Shown piece after piece: positions 44,025 through 53,326 of a stretch of DNA of 64,000 nt. Position 1 is the first letter of the stretch. Every line of letters begins with the position of its first letter. The DNA lies in the NCBI GenBank assembly GCA_023301765.1, contig JALZUC010000019.1, positions 19,631-83,630 of the forward strand, in the 5' to 3' direction. Origin of the DNA: Akkermansiaceae bacterium (GTDB lineage: Bacteria > Verrucomicrobiota > Verrucomicrobiia > Verrucomicrobiales > Akkermansiaceae). The position numbers were made by a program, and so were the translations under genes. The notes beneath the pieces were generated by a model. It saw nothing but the letters and a program-made list of their open reading frames with translations. It was not told the origin of the DNA and searched no databases.

Positions 44025-46724
44025 CTACTTAGATAATGGCGCTTTTTTAAATCTGCTTAATTGCCTATGAAGCAGACTAAAATTTACCAACTCCTGCCCC
44101 TCCCCCCGGGGCGCTCCCTGAGCATTACCCACACTCGCTTTTATCGCTTTTTCACTCCACTCTATGGCTTTGATACGCTCTCCACGGGCAAACCAGACCT
44201 CCGCCATGGTATCCAAGTAGGCACCTTGAAGAGGTTGCTCTCTCAGTGCTGCTTGCGCGTGCTTATGAGCATCATCTAGCCGCCGTAACGCTCTGGATGC
44301 CAGCCATGCTGCTGTGTTCTGGGTATTATGTGAGCCTGGGTATAACTTACAGACTACAGCAAGGGGGCGGTAGCTATCCTCAAACCATTCATCGTAAACC
44401 GCCCCCAGCCCTGCCGTTCTCAGAACTGGAAAAAAGTGATCAGCTAGAGATCCGTCACCAGGAATCAACTGGCGTGCTTGATCTAATTTCTTGATGGCTA
44501 ATGCACGTTCCCCATTCTCTAACTGATACATAGCACTACAGAAATCTGCATAAAATCGCACACGGAACTCCATATTAAGGAAACTGCCAGTTCCACTGTG
44601 CCCACGCATCAAGGCGCCTGAGTAGACTTCATGGATAGCGGCTGCTTTCTGCCACTGTTTACTGTGATAGAGATGTTCGCCATAAATGGCTAAATAGCCG
44701 ATAGCTTTCTCATAATCGGGAACACCCACTGGTGCCATTACCGCAGATTGCTCCCATAGGCCCACGGCCTCATCATTATACCCAGCACCTGATAGCTTGG
44801 CAGCAATTGCCGCTAATATTTTTGGATCTCCTAACGAAATCATCAGGGCCCTATCATAGGCTTCCTCTGCAGCTTTGTTACGCCCTAGTTTACGGAGTGC
44901 TATACACCAATTAATTAGATTTAAATAATCTGCGGGCTTATCTTTAGCAAGTTTAGCATACACGGGCTCTACCTTTTCCCAGCGGTGCAGAGCTCCATCT
45001 AGAAATACTTTAGGCCGCTGCCAGTTCACATCCCCTATCGCTACTCTGTCTACTAATTTTGATACCTCTAGTGCATTATTACGCTTAAATGTAAAACTAT
45101 AGAGCGCCTCAATAAATTTATCTTTAGGTAGTTCTGGATTAGGATTCTCACCAAGTACCGACTCCACCAGAGCTGCGTGAATTTTATCCGTCTCATTACC
45201 TGTATCGGCGATGAGACCTGCGAGTAAAGCTAGCTCATGCAAAGCTTCACTATTATCTTCTGGATGACGATTTTTCAGAGCCCCCCAGATCAATTTAACA
45301 GTATCATTAGCACCTAGTATTTTACTTACGGATAAATCCATAACCCCCTCTTTATCCCCTCTTTCATCCGCAAAGGTTATCGCTATCCAGCCAAGGCCAT
45401 ACTCACGTAGATTATTAAGCATATCAAACCAAGAGTCAGCACCATCATCTTCCAATGCTTGCATTATAGGGCGCATTACGGATAGCGCATGCTCTTGTTC
45501 GCCTCGTCTATTTAGAAAACTAGCCAGCGTGATCAATCGGTCACGTTGCCCTCTATCATTGATAGCATCTTTAGTAATACCCTTCACCCACTCGGTGTAG
45601 GGCGCCTCAGCGTTCTTTGGCAGGCCAAGCGCTGCCAAACTTTTTTCCGGAGACTCAATACTGTCGAAATACTTAAATGCCATATCTCCATCCGTCTCCG
45701 CGAGAAGTGCGACCGCTTCCTCCCTAAATCCGTTAGCTGCTAAACAAACAGCGGCACGATTAGCGTCAGTTTTATTACTTTTCACCCTTGAGAGTTCATC
45801 TGCGATAGCAGCTGCCTTTTTATGCTCTCCTAACAATCTAGCTTTCTGGAGCTGGTAACCCATGCTGAGAATGGGGGTAAATTCATTACCGTCATTAATT
45901 TCATCCAGAAGAGGTATTGCCTCTCCAGTGAATACGCGCATACCTGCCGCCAATTTTTTGAGCCCAGCTTTTTCAGCCTCCTTGATAGCTGCTTTAAGGT
46001 TCCCATCAGCACGGTGCAGCGACATCCGCCACACAGCACCTCTCTTTCCTGGCATAGCAGCAGCTCGTGTCAGCTCAGATTGTAGCTGCCCATTACAAAC
46101 GTAAAACCACGCGCGCATAACCATATTCTGCTCATCATCTCCGGCGAGATCTAAAATCTCACGTGTTAGGTCATAATCACCAGCTATGATCGACTCTCTT
46201 GCCGCCTTGGATGCAGCCTCTTGCACCAGCCCTGCCATTCTATCACGAGCTACCGGATCTTGTTCAGACTTGGCAAGATGAAGGACTTGCTGCCACTGCG
46301 AGAGCTCAATGAGTTTCCGTAAAATAGTTAATTTGTTAATCAATGAACTACTTGAAAACTTCATGACTAGCTTCTTGGTATCCTCCGGCGTATCCGGCAA
46401 GACACCTGCTGTAATATAAAGGATCAACTCACTCGCTCGGCTAGAGACTTCTGGATCCCCCCCCTCTACGGCGATACCGAGAGCTCGCAGAGCAGATCCA
46501 CCTTGTAGCCAGAGCTCCCGCATTGCTCTAACACGGACCTCAAAAGACTCATCACCTAGCTGGGTGACTAAATCCTCTATGAATACCTCTGCTATAACTG
46601 GATCTTCTCTCTCTTCATTAGCCCCATTAACATAGGCCACACTCGATATCAGACCGACAGCAAGCAGCGGGAAAAATGCACACAAAAGAGCACTTCGCCG
46701 CCAATGTAGATTTTTCTTTTTCAT
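44025..46724 (-). CDS. large exported TPR/HEAT-repeat protein
   Basis: From the ATG at 46724 the protein has a basic n-region and hydrophobic signal segment (about 5-30). A HEAT-like helical pair follows (VTQLGDESFEVRVRAMRELW), then many helical hairpins of TPR type through the C-terminus, for example AIEWSEKAIKASVGNA and LNLINWCIALRKLGRNKAAEEAYDRAL. This is a repeat scaffold likely acting in the periplasm, with partners unknown. Starts at 46745 or 46799 would lengthen the N-terminus; I chose the one giving a classical signal peptide. It is preceded by a lipoprotein hydrolase gene and followed after 36 bp by the YugP-like gene. Confidence 0.75.
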   Translation of the reverse strand: MKKKNLHWRRSALLCAFFPLLAVGLISSVAYVNGANEEREDPVIAEVFIEDLVTQLGDESFEVRVRAMRELWLQGGSALRALGIAVEGGDPEVSSRASELILYITAGVLPDTPEDTKKLVMKFSSSSLINKLTILRKLIELSQWQQVLHLAKSEQDPVARDRMAGLVQEAASKAARESIIAGDYDLTREILDLAGDDEQNMVMRAWFYVCNGQLQSELTRAAAMPGKRGAVWRMSLHRADGNLKAAIKEAEKAGLKKLAAGMRVFTGEAIPLLDEINDGNEFTPILSMGYQLQKARLLGEHKKAAAIADELSRVKSNKTDANRAAVCLAANGFREEAVALLAETDGDMAFKYFDSIESPEKSLAALGLPKNAEAPYTEWVKGITKDAINDRGQRDRLITLASFLNRRGEQEHALSVMRPIMQALEDDGADSWFDMLNNLREYGLGWIAITFADERGDKEGVMDLSVSKILGANDTVKLIWGALKNRHPEDNSEALHELALLAGLIADTGNETDKIHAALVESVLGENPNPELPKDKFIEALYSFTFKRNNALEVSKLVDRVAIGDVNWQRPKVFLDGALHRWEKVEPVYAKLAKDKPADYLNLINWCIALRKLGRNKAAEEAYDRALMISLGDPKILAAIAAKLSGAGYNDEAVGLWEQSAVMAPVGVPDYEKAIGYLAIYGEHLYHSKQWQKAAAIHEVYSGALMRGHSGTGSFLNMEFRVRFYADFCSAMYQLENGERALAIKKLDQARQLIPGDGSLADHFFPVLRTAGLGAVYDEWFEDSYRPLAVVCKLYPGSHNTQNTAAWLASRALRRLDDAHKHAQAALREQPLQGAYLDTMAEVWFARGERIKAIEWSEKAIKASVGNAQGAPRGEGQELVNFSLLHRQLSRFKKAPLSK

Positions 46725-46837
46725 ACTACGCTTTGTCCATTTCATAACCTTTACCATCATCTCTACGAATGAATTTGCAATGTTATTAGTAAAAAGCAAG
46801 ATTCAGGATAAATCAATACGGAGTAACCCCCTATTTA

Positions 46838-47827
46838 CTATAGCCCATCTACCCACTCCGTAGCGTTCTTAAAAATCAGCTCCCGTTTCTCATCATACAT
46901 AAGAAGATGGTAAGCATCTGGATAAAATTTCCGCGCCTTAGTCACCTTCTCAGGGAGATGATTATAGAACATTTCTACACTCTCCGTGGTAGTAAAAATA
47001 TCATTCCCGCCATGCATCACCAAAACCGGGCAATCTACCTTCTCCGCTTGCTGTGGCATCGCTTGCGCAAGATCACCTAACTTTAGTAACAGGCGTAATG
47101 TGTAGCGTGGGATATACCACTCATTCTTAGCCGCCTGTTCTTCATGAACGTCTGCCTGGGTAACTTTAACGCGCTCACCATTAGAAAGGGATTCCAGCGA
47201 AAGCCGCAGTGTCGGCATAAGAAATGTGCTAACTCTAAGCGCTAATACCTTCCATGGTGCTACTTTAGACTGAATATCTACTATCGGGGAGGAAACAATC
47301 ATCGCGTCCGGCTTACTAAATCCAGTAGGTGTGTGATTGTATGCATGCATTACAATAAGCGAACCCATACTCTCACCAAACCACACTATCTTCGCACCGG
47401 GGTTCTTCTTTCTCACGAGGTCAGTAAAAGTATAGAGATCATTAAACCACTCTTTGACATCTCGTATATCACCTCTCCTATCTTTTACAGGGTCCATACC
47501 CTGCCCTCTTGTCTCTGCAGCATAAATAACTATAGAGGGGTTATTTCCCTTCAGGAAAACACCTAGATTATCATAATCATCAGCATGCCCAGATATACCG
47601 TGCACACCAATGATCACAGTCTTCGGTTTCTTATTTTCCGATACCCACTTTCTGTAACCTAAGCGGTCACCATCATAAGAGACATATTCCTTTTCCTGCA
47701 GCACTGATTTCACTTTAACTTTAGGTTTACCACTAACGGCCGTAGTACAAGAGGCTAAAAAAGCCGTTATGATACAGGCTAATACAAGACATAGACCACT
47801 ACGCCGTCTAAATAATCTATACTCCAT
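46838..47827 (-). CDS. alpha/beta hydrolase lipoprotein (serine aminopeptidase S33/monoacylglycerol lipase type)
   Basis: From the ATG at 47827 this is a lipoprotein: the hydrophobic segment ends in the lipobox LASC. The hydrolase domain has the oxyanion-region VHGISGHADDYDNLG, the nucleophile elbow VWFGESMGSLIV (GxSxG), the acidic residue in VMHGGNDIFTTTE and the histidine in YPDAYHLLMYD, in the expected order. The family includes monoacylglycerol lipases and lysophospholipases, so a membrane-lipid substrate is plausible. It begins the long leftward gene run; the divergent RelE-like gene starts 111 bp away. Confidence 0.85.
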   Translation of the reverse strand: MEYRLFRRRSGLCLVLACIITAFLASCTTAVSGKPKVKVKSVLQEKEYVSYDGDRLGYRKWVSENKKPKTVIIGVHGISGHADDYDNLGVFLKGNNPSIVIYAAETRGQGMDPVKDRRGDIRDVKEWFNDLYTFTDLVRKKNPGAKIVWFGESMGSLIVMHAYNHTPTGFSKPDAMIVSSPIVDIQSKVAPWKVLALRVSTFLMPTLRLSLESLSNGERVKVTQADVHEEQAAKNEWYIPRYTLRLLLKLGDLAQAMPQQAEKVDCPVLVMHGGNDIFTTTESVEMFYNHLPEKVTKARKFYPDAYHLLMYDEKRELIFKNATEWVDGL

Positions 47828-47937
47828 CAATGTAGCGCTAATATGATACCTAACTTGCCTAATGGCAAGCTCACATCCACCTGCATGGCCCAAGGAGAGA
47901 GCTTGATCTTTTCCCTCTTTCAGTATTCTCTTATTCC

Positions 47938-48318
47938 GTGCTTCAAATAGTTTTCAACGAAATCAGCGCTGCTGAAATATCACGTCTAGATACAATGGAC
48001 CAGCTAGAGCTTCTCGACGCTTTCAAAGTGACGGAAGCAGACCTTCAGAACCTAGACACCAGCCAAGACGATGAAGGACAACATCTAGGGAAAATGATGC
48101 GTGATGGTAAAACTCTCTACCGTTTCCGCACGGCAGATTTCCGAATCTATTTCGAGGTGCTTGAGGAATCCGTCATCGTGCACCGCGTACTTAGTAAAAA
48201 TACATTATCCGATTTTATGTTCCGCTCAAAAATGCCCCTCTCTGAAGATGAGGAACTCTCACAATCAAAACACTTCTGGAACTTAATAGACGAAGGGCGT
48301 AATGCTCGCCGAATGTAG
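47938..48318 (+). CDS. RelE-like protein without adjacent antitoxin
   Basis: This 126-residue protein starts at GTG. Its central part, DGKTLYRFRTADFRIYFEVLEESVIVHRVLSKNTLSDF, matches the strand pattern of RelE/ParE-superfamily toxins, which cleave mRNA on the ribosome or inhibit gyrase. The N-terminal 40 residues and C-terminal 30 residues are extra. No small antitoxin gene lies on either side: upstream is a divergent hydrolase gene, downstream a TPR gene after 79 bp. It may be a domesticated ribosome-associated factor rather than a toxin; that is inference. Confidence 0.65.
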   Translation: MLQIVFNEISAAEISRLDTMDQLELLDAFKVTEADLQNLDTSQDDEGQHLGKMMRDGKTLYRFRTADFRIYFEVLEESVIVHRVLSKNTLSDFMFRSKMPLSEDEELSQSKHFWNLIDEGRNARRM

Positions 48319-48397
48319 AGCACATCTTATTTTAGTTCAGCAAATACGAGATTCCTGCTTTCATTAACAAAACCACTATAATAGAATAATTCATGTC

Positions 48398-49003
48398 ATG
48401 ACTAAATGGATCATCAATATAATCGTATTTATTTTTGTAGCAGGAATTCTAATCGTGAGCCTTGCCAGCACCGATAGCGACGATGATGCTAGAGCACTCT
48501 ACATGCTACCTGCAATAATCATTACCACCGTCTACCTGGGCGCCATGTTTATCATCTACATACTGCCTGCCATTACAAACAAAGCAACACACGCACTCTA
48601 CGGATCTAACGAAGAAATAGAGCATGATCCTTTACGTGATGCCCGTGCAGCTCATGCACGCGGTGACTATGATGAGGCCATCGCCGTTTATCTCAGCGTC
48701 ACTAACGAAGACCCTGAGAACAGCATACCATGGATAAAAATAGCTAAAATCCAACACGATAAACTCGATGACCCTGACGCAGCTATTTTCACCCTGCACA
48801 ATGCACTTAAAAGCCAGGTATGGGAAATGGATGATGCCGCCCACTTCATGAAGCGACTCTCCGAAATCTATATTGAAGACAAGGATGATTTAGAATCAGG
48901 CGTGAAAATCCTCCACCAAATTACCGAGACTTATCCTGAAACACGTCACTCAACCAATGCTATGCAAGTGTTACGTGAAATGGGTGAACTAGAGCCCATC
49001 TAG
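48398..49003 (+). CDS. inner-membrane TPR protein
   Basis: This 201-residue protein has two N-terminal membrane helices (about 5-25 and 38-60), then a cytoplasmic or periplasmic domain with TPR-type hairpins (ARAAHARGDYDEAIAVYLSVTNEDPENSIPWIKIA, about 83-118) and further helices to the end. It is probably a small scaffold; I cannot name a partner. It lies between the RelE-like gene and comEC on the same strand. Confidence 0.7.
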   Translation: MTKWIINIIVFIFVAGILIVSLASTDSDDDARALYMLPAIIITTVYLGAMFIIYILPAITNKATHALYGSNEEIEHDPLRDARAAHARGDYDEAIAVYLSVTNEDPENSIPWIKIAKIQHDKLDDPDAAIFTLHNALKSQVWEMDDAAHFMKRLSEIYIEDKDDLESGVKILHQITETYPETRHSTNAMQVLREMGELEPI

Positions 49004-49071
49004 TCTAGTAAGTTAGAATGGCAGCATTGCAGCCTTGCCCAGCTAAGTCTGGATGTTAGCATCTGCACCTT

Positions 49072-51378
49072 GTGGTATTCTCCACCTCCATTCGCAAAGC
49101 CCTTATCCGTTGCCCGCTCTGGTCGCTCACCGCTGGAGTAATTCTTGGTGTTACTATTGCAGATAGCCTCGGCTCTACATGGTGGTGGTATGGAGTATGT
49201 GGTGGCGCAGCTCTCAGTCTATGCATTCGCAGAAAAGCATTACACCTATTTCTCCTAGGAGCTGTACTTGCCCACGGATTACACGGCAGGGGTATCGACA
49301 GGCAAAAATCCTGGTTAAAATCTCTAGACCATCAATACCAGATCCGTCCTGCGCAGATTTCTGGAATAATCATAGATACTGGCACTAATGGCAAAGGCCC
49401 ATATCTCGTCAAAGTAACCAGCCCCGAAAGAAATCACAACTTACAAGCAGGAGTTCACATCCTCCTCTACACTCCAAAGCCCTACCCACACCCTAACTCC
49501 GTTATTACCAATTTACAATATGGTGATAAAATTCAAGTAAAAGGCAACCTAACACCTATACCTAAAGCCCGAAACCCCCATGAGTTTGATCGCGCCAGAT
49601 GGCTGCACCGACAAGGTGCTAATCTGATCATGCAGGCAAATACAAAGGTCCAAATCAATGGTGTAAACTCTCTCCGCCGCCCCTTGAGAATGGCCAATAA
49701 ATGGCGTATTTATTTAAGACAACAGATGACCATAGGTCTCGACGAAGTCTCCCAAGAAGCACAGCTAATCCGTGCCGTAGTACTAGGTGAGCGCCCACCC
49801 CAGCCTTCTGCCATGCTAGAGAACTTCCGGCACAGTGGCACTCTACACGTCTTTGCCGTTAGCGGGCTGCATGTGGGAATGGTAGGCACAATCATCAGCC
49901 TCGCTCTCTGGTTTCTACGTGTTCCCCGTTGGCTCCTCATCACGCTGACTATTTTAGGCATGTTATCCTATGCTGGCATCACAGGTCTTCGCCCTCCCTC
50001 AGTGCGCGCAGTAATCATGGCCACAGTTTTCCTCTCAGGTTTTTTAATTCAGCGCCGCCCTACACTAATTAACAGCCTCGCAGCCAGTGCCACCGCAGTA
50101 CTACTCTGGGATGGGCACCAGCTCTTCACACCAGGATTCCAGCTATCCTACGGTGTCCTACTCAGTCTCGCACTACTTGCGGGTATGTGGGCGCGAGTGC
50201 TAAAACCTATGGCGGAAATAGACCCCTTCATGCCACATCTACTCCTCACCTCATGGCAAGAAACACAGCTCAATATCAGAAAATGGCTGAAAAATTCAAT
50301 ATCTATCTCGATGGCAGCCTGGATGGGATCTGCACCACTAATGTGGATTCACTTTGGTATCATCACCCCCATTGCCATCATCGCCGGTATACCACTCATG
50401 CTGATGGTTTTTCTCATACTCGCCATCACCATGCTCAGCCTAGCAATAAGTCCTATATGGCAGCCAGCAGGCAGCGCCATCAACCAAGTAAACGCCACCA
50501 TAGCAAAAGCCACATATCACAGTGCCACATTTTTCGCCAACCTACCGGGCAGCCACTTCTACAAACACCCGTCTACCTCAGAAAACCAAAAAATCATCGT
50601 CTTTGATCTCCCCTACGGAGGAGGAGCCACCCTCATAAACCTCGGCGGAGGTATATTATTAGACTCAGGGAAACAAAGCCACTTCCAACGCCATGTCCGC
50701 CCCTCACTAGAAGCCCTAAAAAGCTCTCCAGACTCCCTCATTATCAGCCATGCTGACGTCGCTCACTGCGGTGGAATGTCCGCGCACCTGACACAATTTC
50801 AGCCCAAACAAGCGATCATCCCACGCGCCCACCTCCGCAGCCCCAGCTACAAAGATTTTCTATCTAAAGCCACCTACACAAACTGTAAGCTCATCATACC
50901 CCAACACGCTCAAACCTTCCAGATCCAGCCAGGTATTTTTCTAGAAATACTCCACGCCCCCGCTGAACTAGACGGCTATGGCCTTGCCGATGACACAGGC
51001 CTGGTCATCAAGCTACACTGGCACGGCTGGCGCATCCTATTTACCGGAGACGCGGGATTTATAACAGAAACCCGTTTACTAGAATCAGACATCGATCTGG
51101 GCGCAGACCTCATCATCATGGGGCGAAATGCCGATGATTACTCCGGCACCCTCAGCTTTATTAACGCCGTCTCTCCACAAGCAATCATCAGTACCAATAC
51201 CGACTTCCCTCTCAACGAGCGTATCCCTGAACAATGGCGTGAACTCCTACAAAATAAAGACATCCACCTCCTTGACCAACAACGCACAGGCGCCGTCACC
51301 ATCACCCTAAAAAAAGGAAACCTCACTCTGACACCCACCATTTCTAACGTCCAGCCACTCACACTACCACTCAGATGA
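49072..51378 (+). CDS. comEC: ComEC/Rec2 family DNA-uptake channel
   Basis: This 768-residue protein imports single-stranded DNA across the inner membrane in natural transformation. N-terminal membrane helices with a DUF4131-like region (about 15-200) precede the Competence domain (about 220-480), which has LIRAVVLGERPPQPSAMLENFRHSGTLHVFAVSGLH in two adjacent segments. The C-terminal metallo-beta-lactamase-like domain (about 510-760) has SHADVAHCGGMSAHL and ILFTGDAGF. The family motif SHxDxDHxGG here reads SHADVAHCGG, with Ala in place of one Asp. The start is GTG. The permease gene overlaps or follows closely. Confidence 0.92.
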   Translation: MVFSTSIRKALIRCPLWSLTAGVILGVTIADSLGSTWWWYGVCGGAALSLCIRRKALHLFLLGAVLAHGLHGRGIDRQKSWLKSLDHQYQIRPAQISGIIIDTGTNGKGPYLVKVTSPERNHNLQAGVHILLYTPKPYPHPNSVITNLQYGDKIQVKGNLTPIPKARNPHEFDRARWLHRQGANLIMQANTKVQINGVNSLRRPLRMANKWRIYLRQQMTIGLDEVSQEAQLIRAVVLGERPPQPSAMLENFRHSGTLHVFAVSGLHVGMVGTIISLALWFLRVPRWLLITLTILGMLSYAGITGLRPPSVRAVIMATVFLSGFLIQRRPTLINSLAASATAVLLWDGHQLFTPGFQLSYGVLLSLALLAGMWARVLKPMAEIDPFMPHLLLTSWQETQLNIRKWLKNSISISMAAWMGSAPLMWIHFGIITPIAIIAGIPLMLMVFLILAITMLSLAISPIWQPAGSAINQVNATIAKATYHSATFFANLPGSHFYKHPSTSENQKIIVFDLPYGGGATLINLGGGILLDSGKQSHFQRHVRPSLEALKSSPDSLIISHADVAHCGGMSAHLTQFQPKQAIIPRAHLRSPSYKDFLSKATYTNCKLIIPQHAQTFQIQPGIFLEILHAPAELDGYGLADDTGLVIKLHWHGWRILFTGDAGFITETRLLESDIDLGADLIIMGRNADDYSGTLSFINAVSPQAIISTNTDFPLNERIPEQWRELLQNKDIHLLDQQRTGAVTITLKKGNLTLTPTISNVQPLTLPLR

Positions 51379-51461
51379 ATGCTATAATTCAGTGGACAAG
51401 CGGCCAATCGCACATCACTTTTTCACTGCCCAAAACGAACCCGCACCCACGTCATCGTTAG
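51375..51461 (+). CDS. 28-codon ORF coupled to comEC stop, possible leader
   Basis: An ATG at 51375 overlaps the comEC stop codon (ATGA junction) and opens a 28-codon frame ending in TAG at 51459-51461. The next gene (LolC/LolE type) must begin near 51454 but in another frame with no ATG, GTG or TTG. So this short frame may deliver ribosomes to that start, or may be fused to it by a +1 shift, or may reflect a one-base sequence error. It has no recognisable product of its own. Confidence 0.35.
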   Translation: MNAIIQWTSGQSHITFSLPKTNPHPRHR

Positions 51462-53109
51462 AAAAAATTTCAGTATCCTCCTCGCCCTGCGGTATCTTAA
51501 CCCGCTACGCACTCACGTCTCAGTCATCACCCTCATCTCCCTCGCTGGAGTCGCCATCGGAGTGATGGTACTCATCGTGGTTCTCTCAGTATTTGGGGGC
51601 TTTGAGAAACTCGTGAAAGACAGAGTTCTGAGCTACACCCCGCACATCACTCTAGAGAGAATTACCCCCTGGCCCACACCAGAAGAGGACCCTGTCTTTA
51701 ATATTGAGGCAGACTGGCGCGCCGTAGAAAAATCAATGAGTGAGCTAGAGGGCATCGAGAGTGCTTACGCCCTGGTGAATGATTTCATCCTATTAGATCG
51801 TAATGGCGCCGTTGCTCCAGCCTCTATGCAGGCAATAGACACCACCAATAAATCCCAACTCGAGTCACTCCAAGAACTCATCAATCCAGAGGATGGCACC
51901 GCAGATATGGGGCTCGGCGAAACTGCTGTCATATCATCACTCACTGCAGAAAAATTTCAGATCTACATCGGAGACACCATTCAGATTCACACCAATAGGA
52001 ACCTCCAGCAGCTCCAACCCGCCATGGAGCGCATTGGCGCAGAATCTGCATGGACCACCTACACTGAAGAACTCGATACTATCATCAGTGACATGAACGC
52101 GGCCATAAAACCAGCTGGTGAACAAGAAGCCATCGCCATCACAGCCATCGAGAATCTCTACTTTAACAGCCTCGTCACCCTCCAAGACAGAAATTTAAGA
52201 ACTGGTGAACAGGAAATCATTGAAAGCGTTAGAGATCACCTAGCAGACAGCCTAGAACGAACCACAGAACGCCCCGATAGCAGTGGTGATTACCTATTTA
52301 ATAAAGGCCACATGCACCAGGCCATCAAACTCCTCAAAACCTTAGCAACACTAGACACCAAAGAAGAAGATATCAGTGACATCAAAAACCTCAAAAATGT
52401 AGTTCTACCCAAAGACCTCCAAGTCATAGGCATCTACCAGGCTACACGCCACGCCTACAGCCCTGATGTTTTTGTCCCCCTACCCACTGGCCAAGACCTA
52501 ACAGGTCTAGGGGATGGCGTGCGAGGTATCGCACTACGCCTAGATGATCCCTACTACGCAGCCAAAGTGCTTAATGAAATAATCCTACCCAATATGCCAG
52601 AAAACAACGCATGGCGGGCCAAAACATGGATGGAAGAACACCAACAACAGTTCTCCCTAATCAGGACTCAACGCCAGCTCCTCACCTTCTCACTCTCCTT
52701 TATCATGATGGTCTCCGCATTCTCTATCATGGCCGTCATGTTCACCGTCACCATTCAGAAAAAACGCGAAATCGGCGTCATGAAAGCACTTGGTGCAGCA
52801 CCAGCACAGCTAGTTAGAGTATTCCTCTACCAAGGTATTATTATAGGCTTCTTAGGTGGACTCATTGGCCTCGGCCTTGGCTACCTGGTTATCATCAATA
52901 GACAGCTCATACTTGATATTCTAGCATCTTGGGGCTTTGACCCATTCCCATCTGATTTCAATGGTTTTGATGGACTCCCTGCCATAATACGCACAGAAGA
53001 GTTTATTGCAGTATTCCTCTTTGCCTTTGTTATGTGCACCCTAGCCACCCTGCTACCAGCCGTAGTAGCCTCACGCAGTGACGCCGCTAAATCTTTGCGC
53101 AACATGTAA
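51454..53109 (+). CDS. LolC/LolE-type lipoprotein-releasing ABC permease
   Basis: This permease extracts lipoproteins from the inner membrane for the outer membrane. Translation shows RKNFSILLALRYLNPLRTH, then ITLISLAGVAIGVMVLIVVL, the first membrane helix. A long periplasmic domain follows, then three C-terminal helices with KKREIGVMKALGA, the ABC-coupling segment. The first GTG/ATG in frame (51562) lies inside helix 1, so the true start must be near 51454, where only ATC is available. The periplasmic domain has a Glu-rich helical insertion (about residues 205-305 from 51454), making it some 140 residues longer than E. coli LolC. A lolD ATPase gene is not adjacent. Confidence 0.8.
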   Translation: MVRKNFSILLALRYLNPLRTHVSVITLISLAGVAIGVMVLIVVLSVFGGFEKLVKDRVLSYTPHITLERITPWPTPEEDPVFNIEADWRAVEKSMSELEGIESAYALVNDFILLDRNGAVAPASMQAIDTTNKSQLESLQELINPEDGTADMGLGETAVISSLTAEKFQIYIGDTIQIHTNRNLQQLQPAMERIGAESAWTTYTEELDTIISDMNAAIKPAGEQEAIAITAIENLYFNSLVTLQDRNLRTGEQEIIESVRDHLADSLERTTERPDSSGDYLFNKGHMHQAIKLLKTLATLDTKEEDISDIKNLKNVVLPKDLQVIGIYQATRHAYSPDVFVPLPTGQDLTGLGDGVRGIALRLDDPYYAAKVLNEIILPNMPENNAWRAKTWMEEHQQQFSLIRTQRQLLTFSLSFIMMVSAFSIMAVMFTVTIQKKREIGVMKALGAAPAQLVRVFLYQGIIIGFLGGLIGLGLGYLVIINRQLILDILASWGFDPFPSDFNGFDGLPAIIRTEEFIAVFLFAFVMCTLATLLPAVVASRSDAAKSLRNM

Positions 53110-53130
53110 GTTACACCATATAATACAGCT

Positions 53131-53150
53131 ACAGACATCTACAGACATCT
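53131..53150. repeat. tandem 10-mer
   Basis: Two perfect adjacent copies of ACAGACATCT lie in the 217-bp gap after the permease gene. Nothing else is recognisable in that gap. Confidence 0.6.
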
Positions 53151-53326
53151 CCATCAAAACTAGTTTGAGAACTAAAAAAACATCCCTTATTTCACTCTAT
53201 GAGTTAAATGCTGGCAATCTTTTTAGAAAGAGTTTCAATCTTACGACCGTAGAATTATGTAAAGCCACCAAGAGAAGTCCAGACCTCAATCTGCAGCCAA
53301 TGCTCTTGCCAAAAACCCGCTAAAAT

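Noticed and set aside
49004..49071. possible small RNA between the TPR gene and comEC
   Set aside because: The stretch looked structured at first, but it does not match SRP RNA, tmRNA or 6S features I know and has no clear promoter or terminator.
53078..53323. 81-codon ORF in the gap after the LolC/LolE gene
   Set aside because: Overlaps the end of that gene, has no motif, signal or conserved look, and includes the tandem 10-mer.
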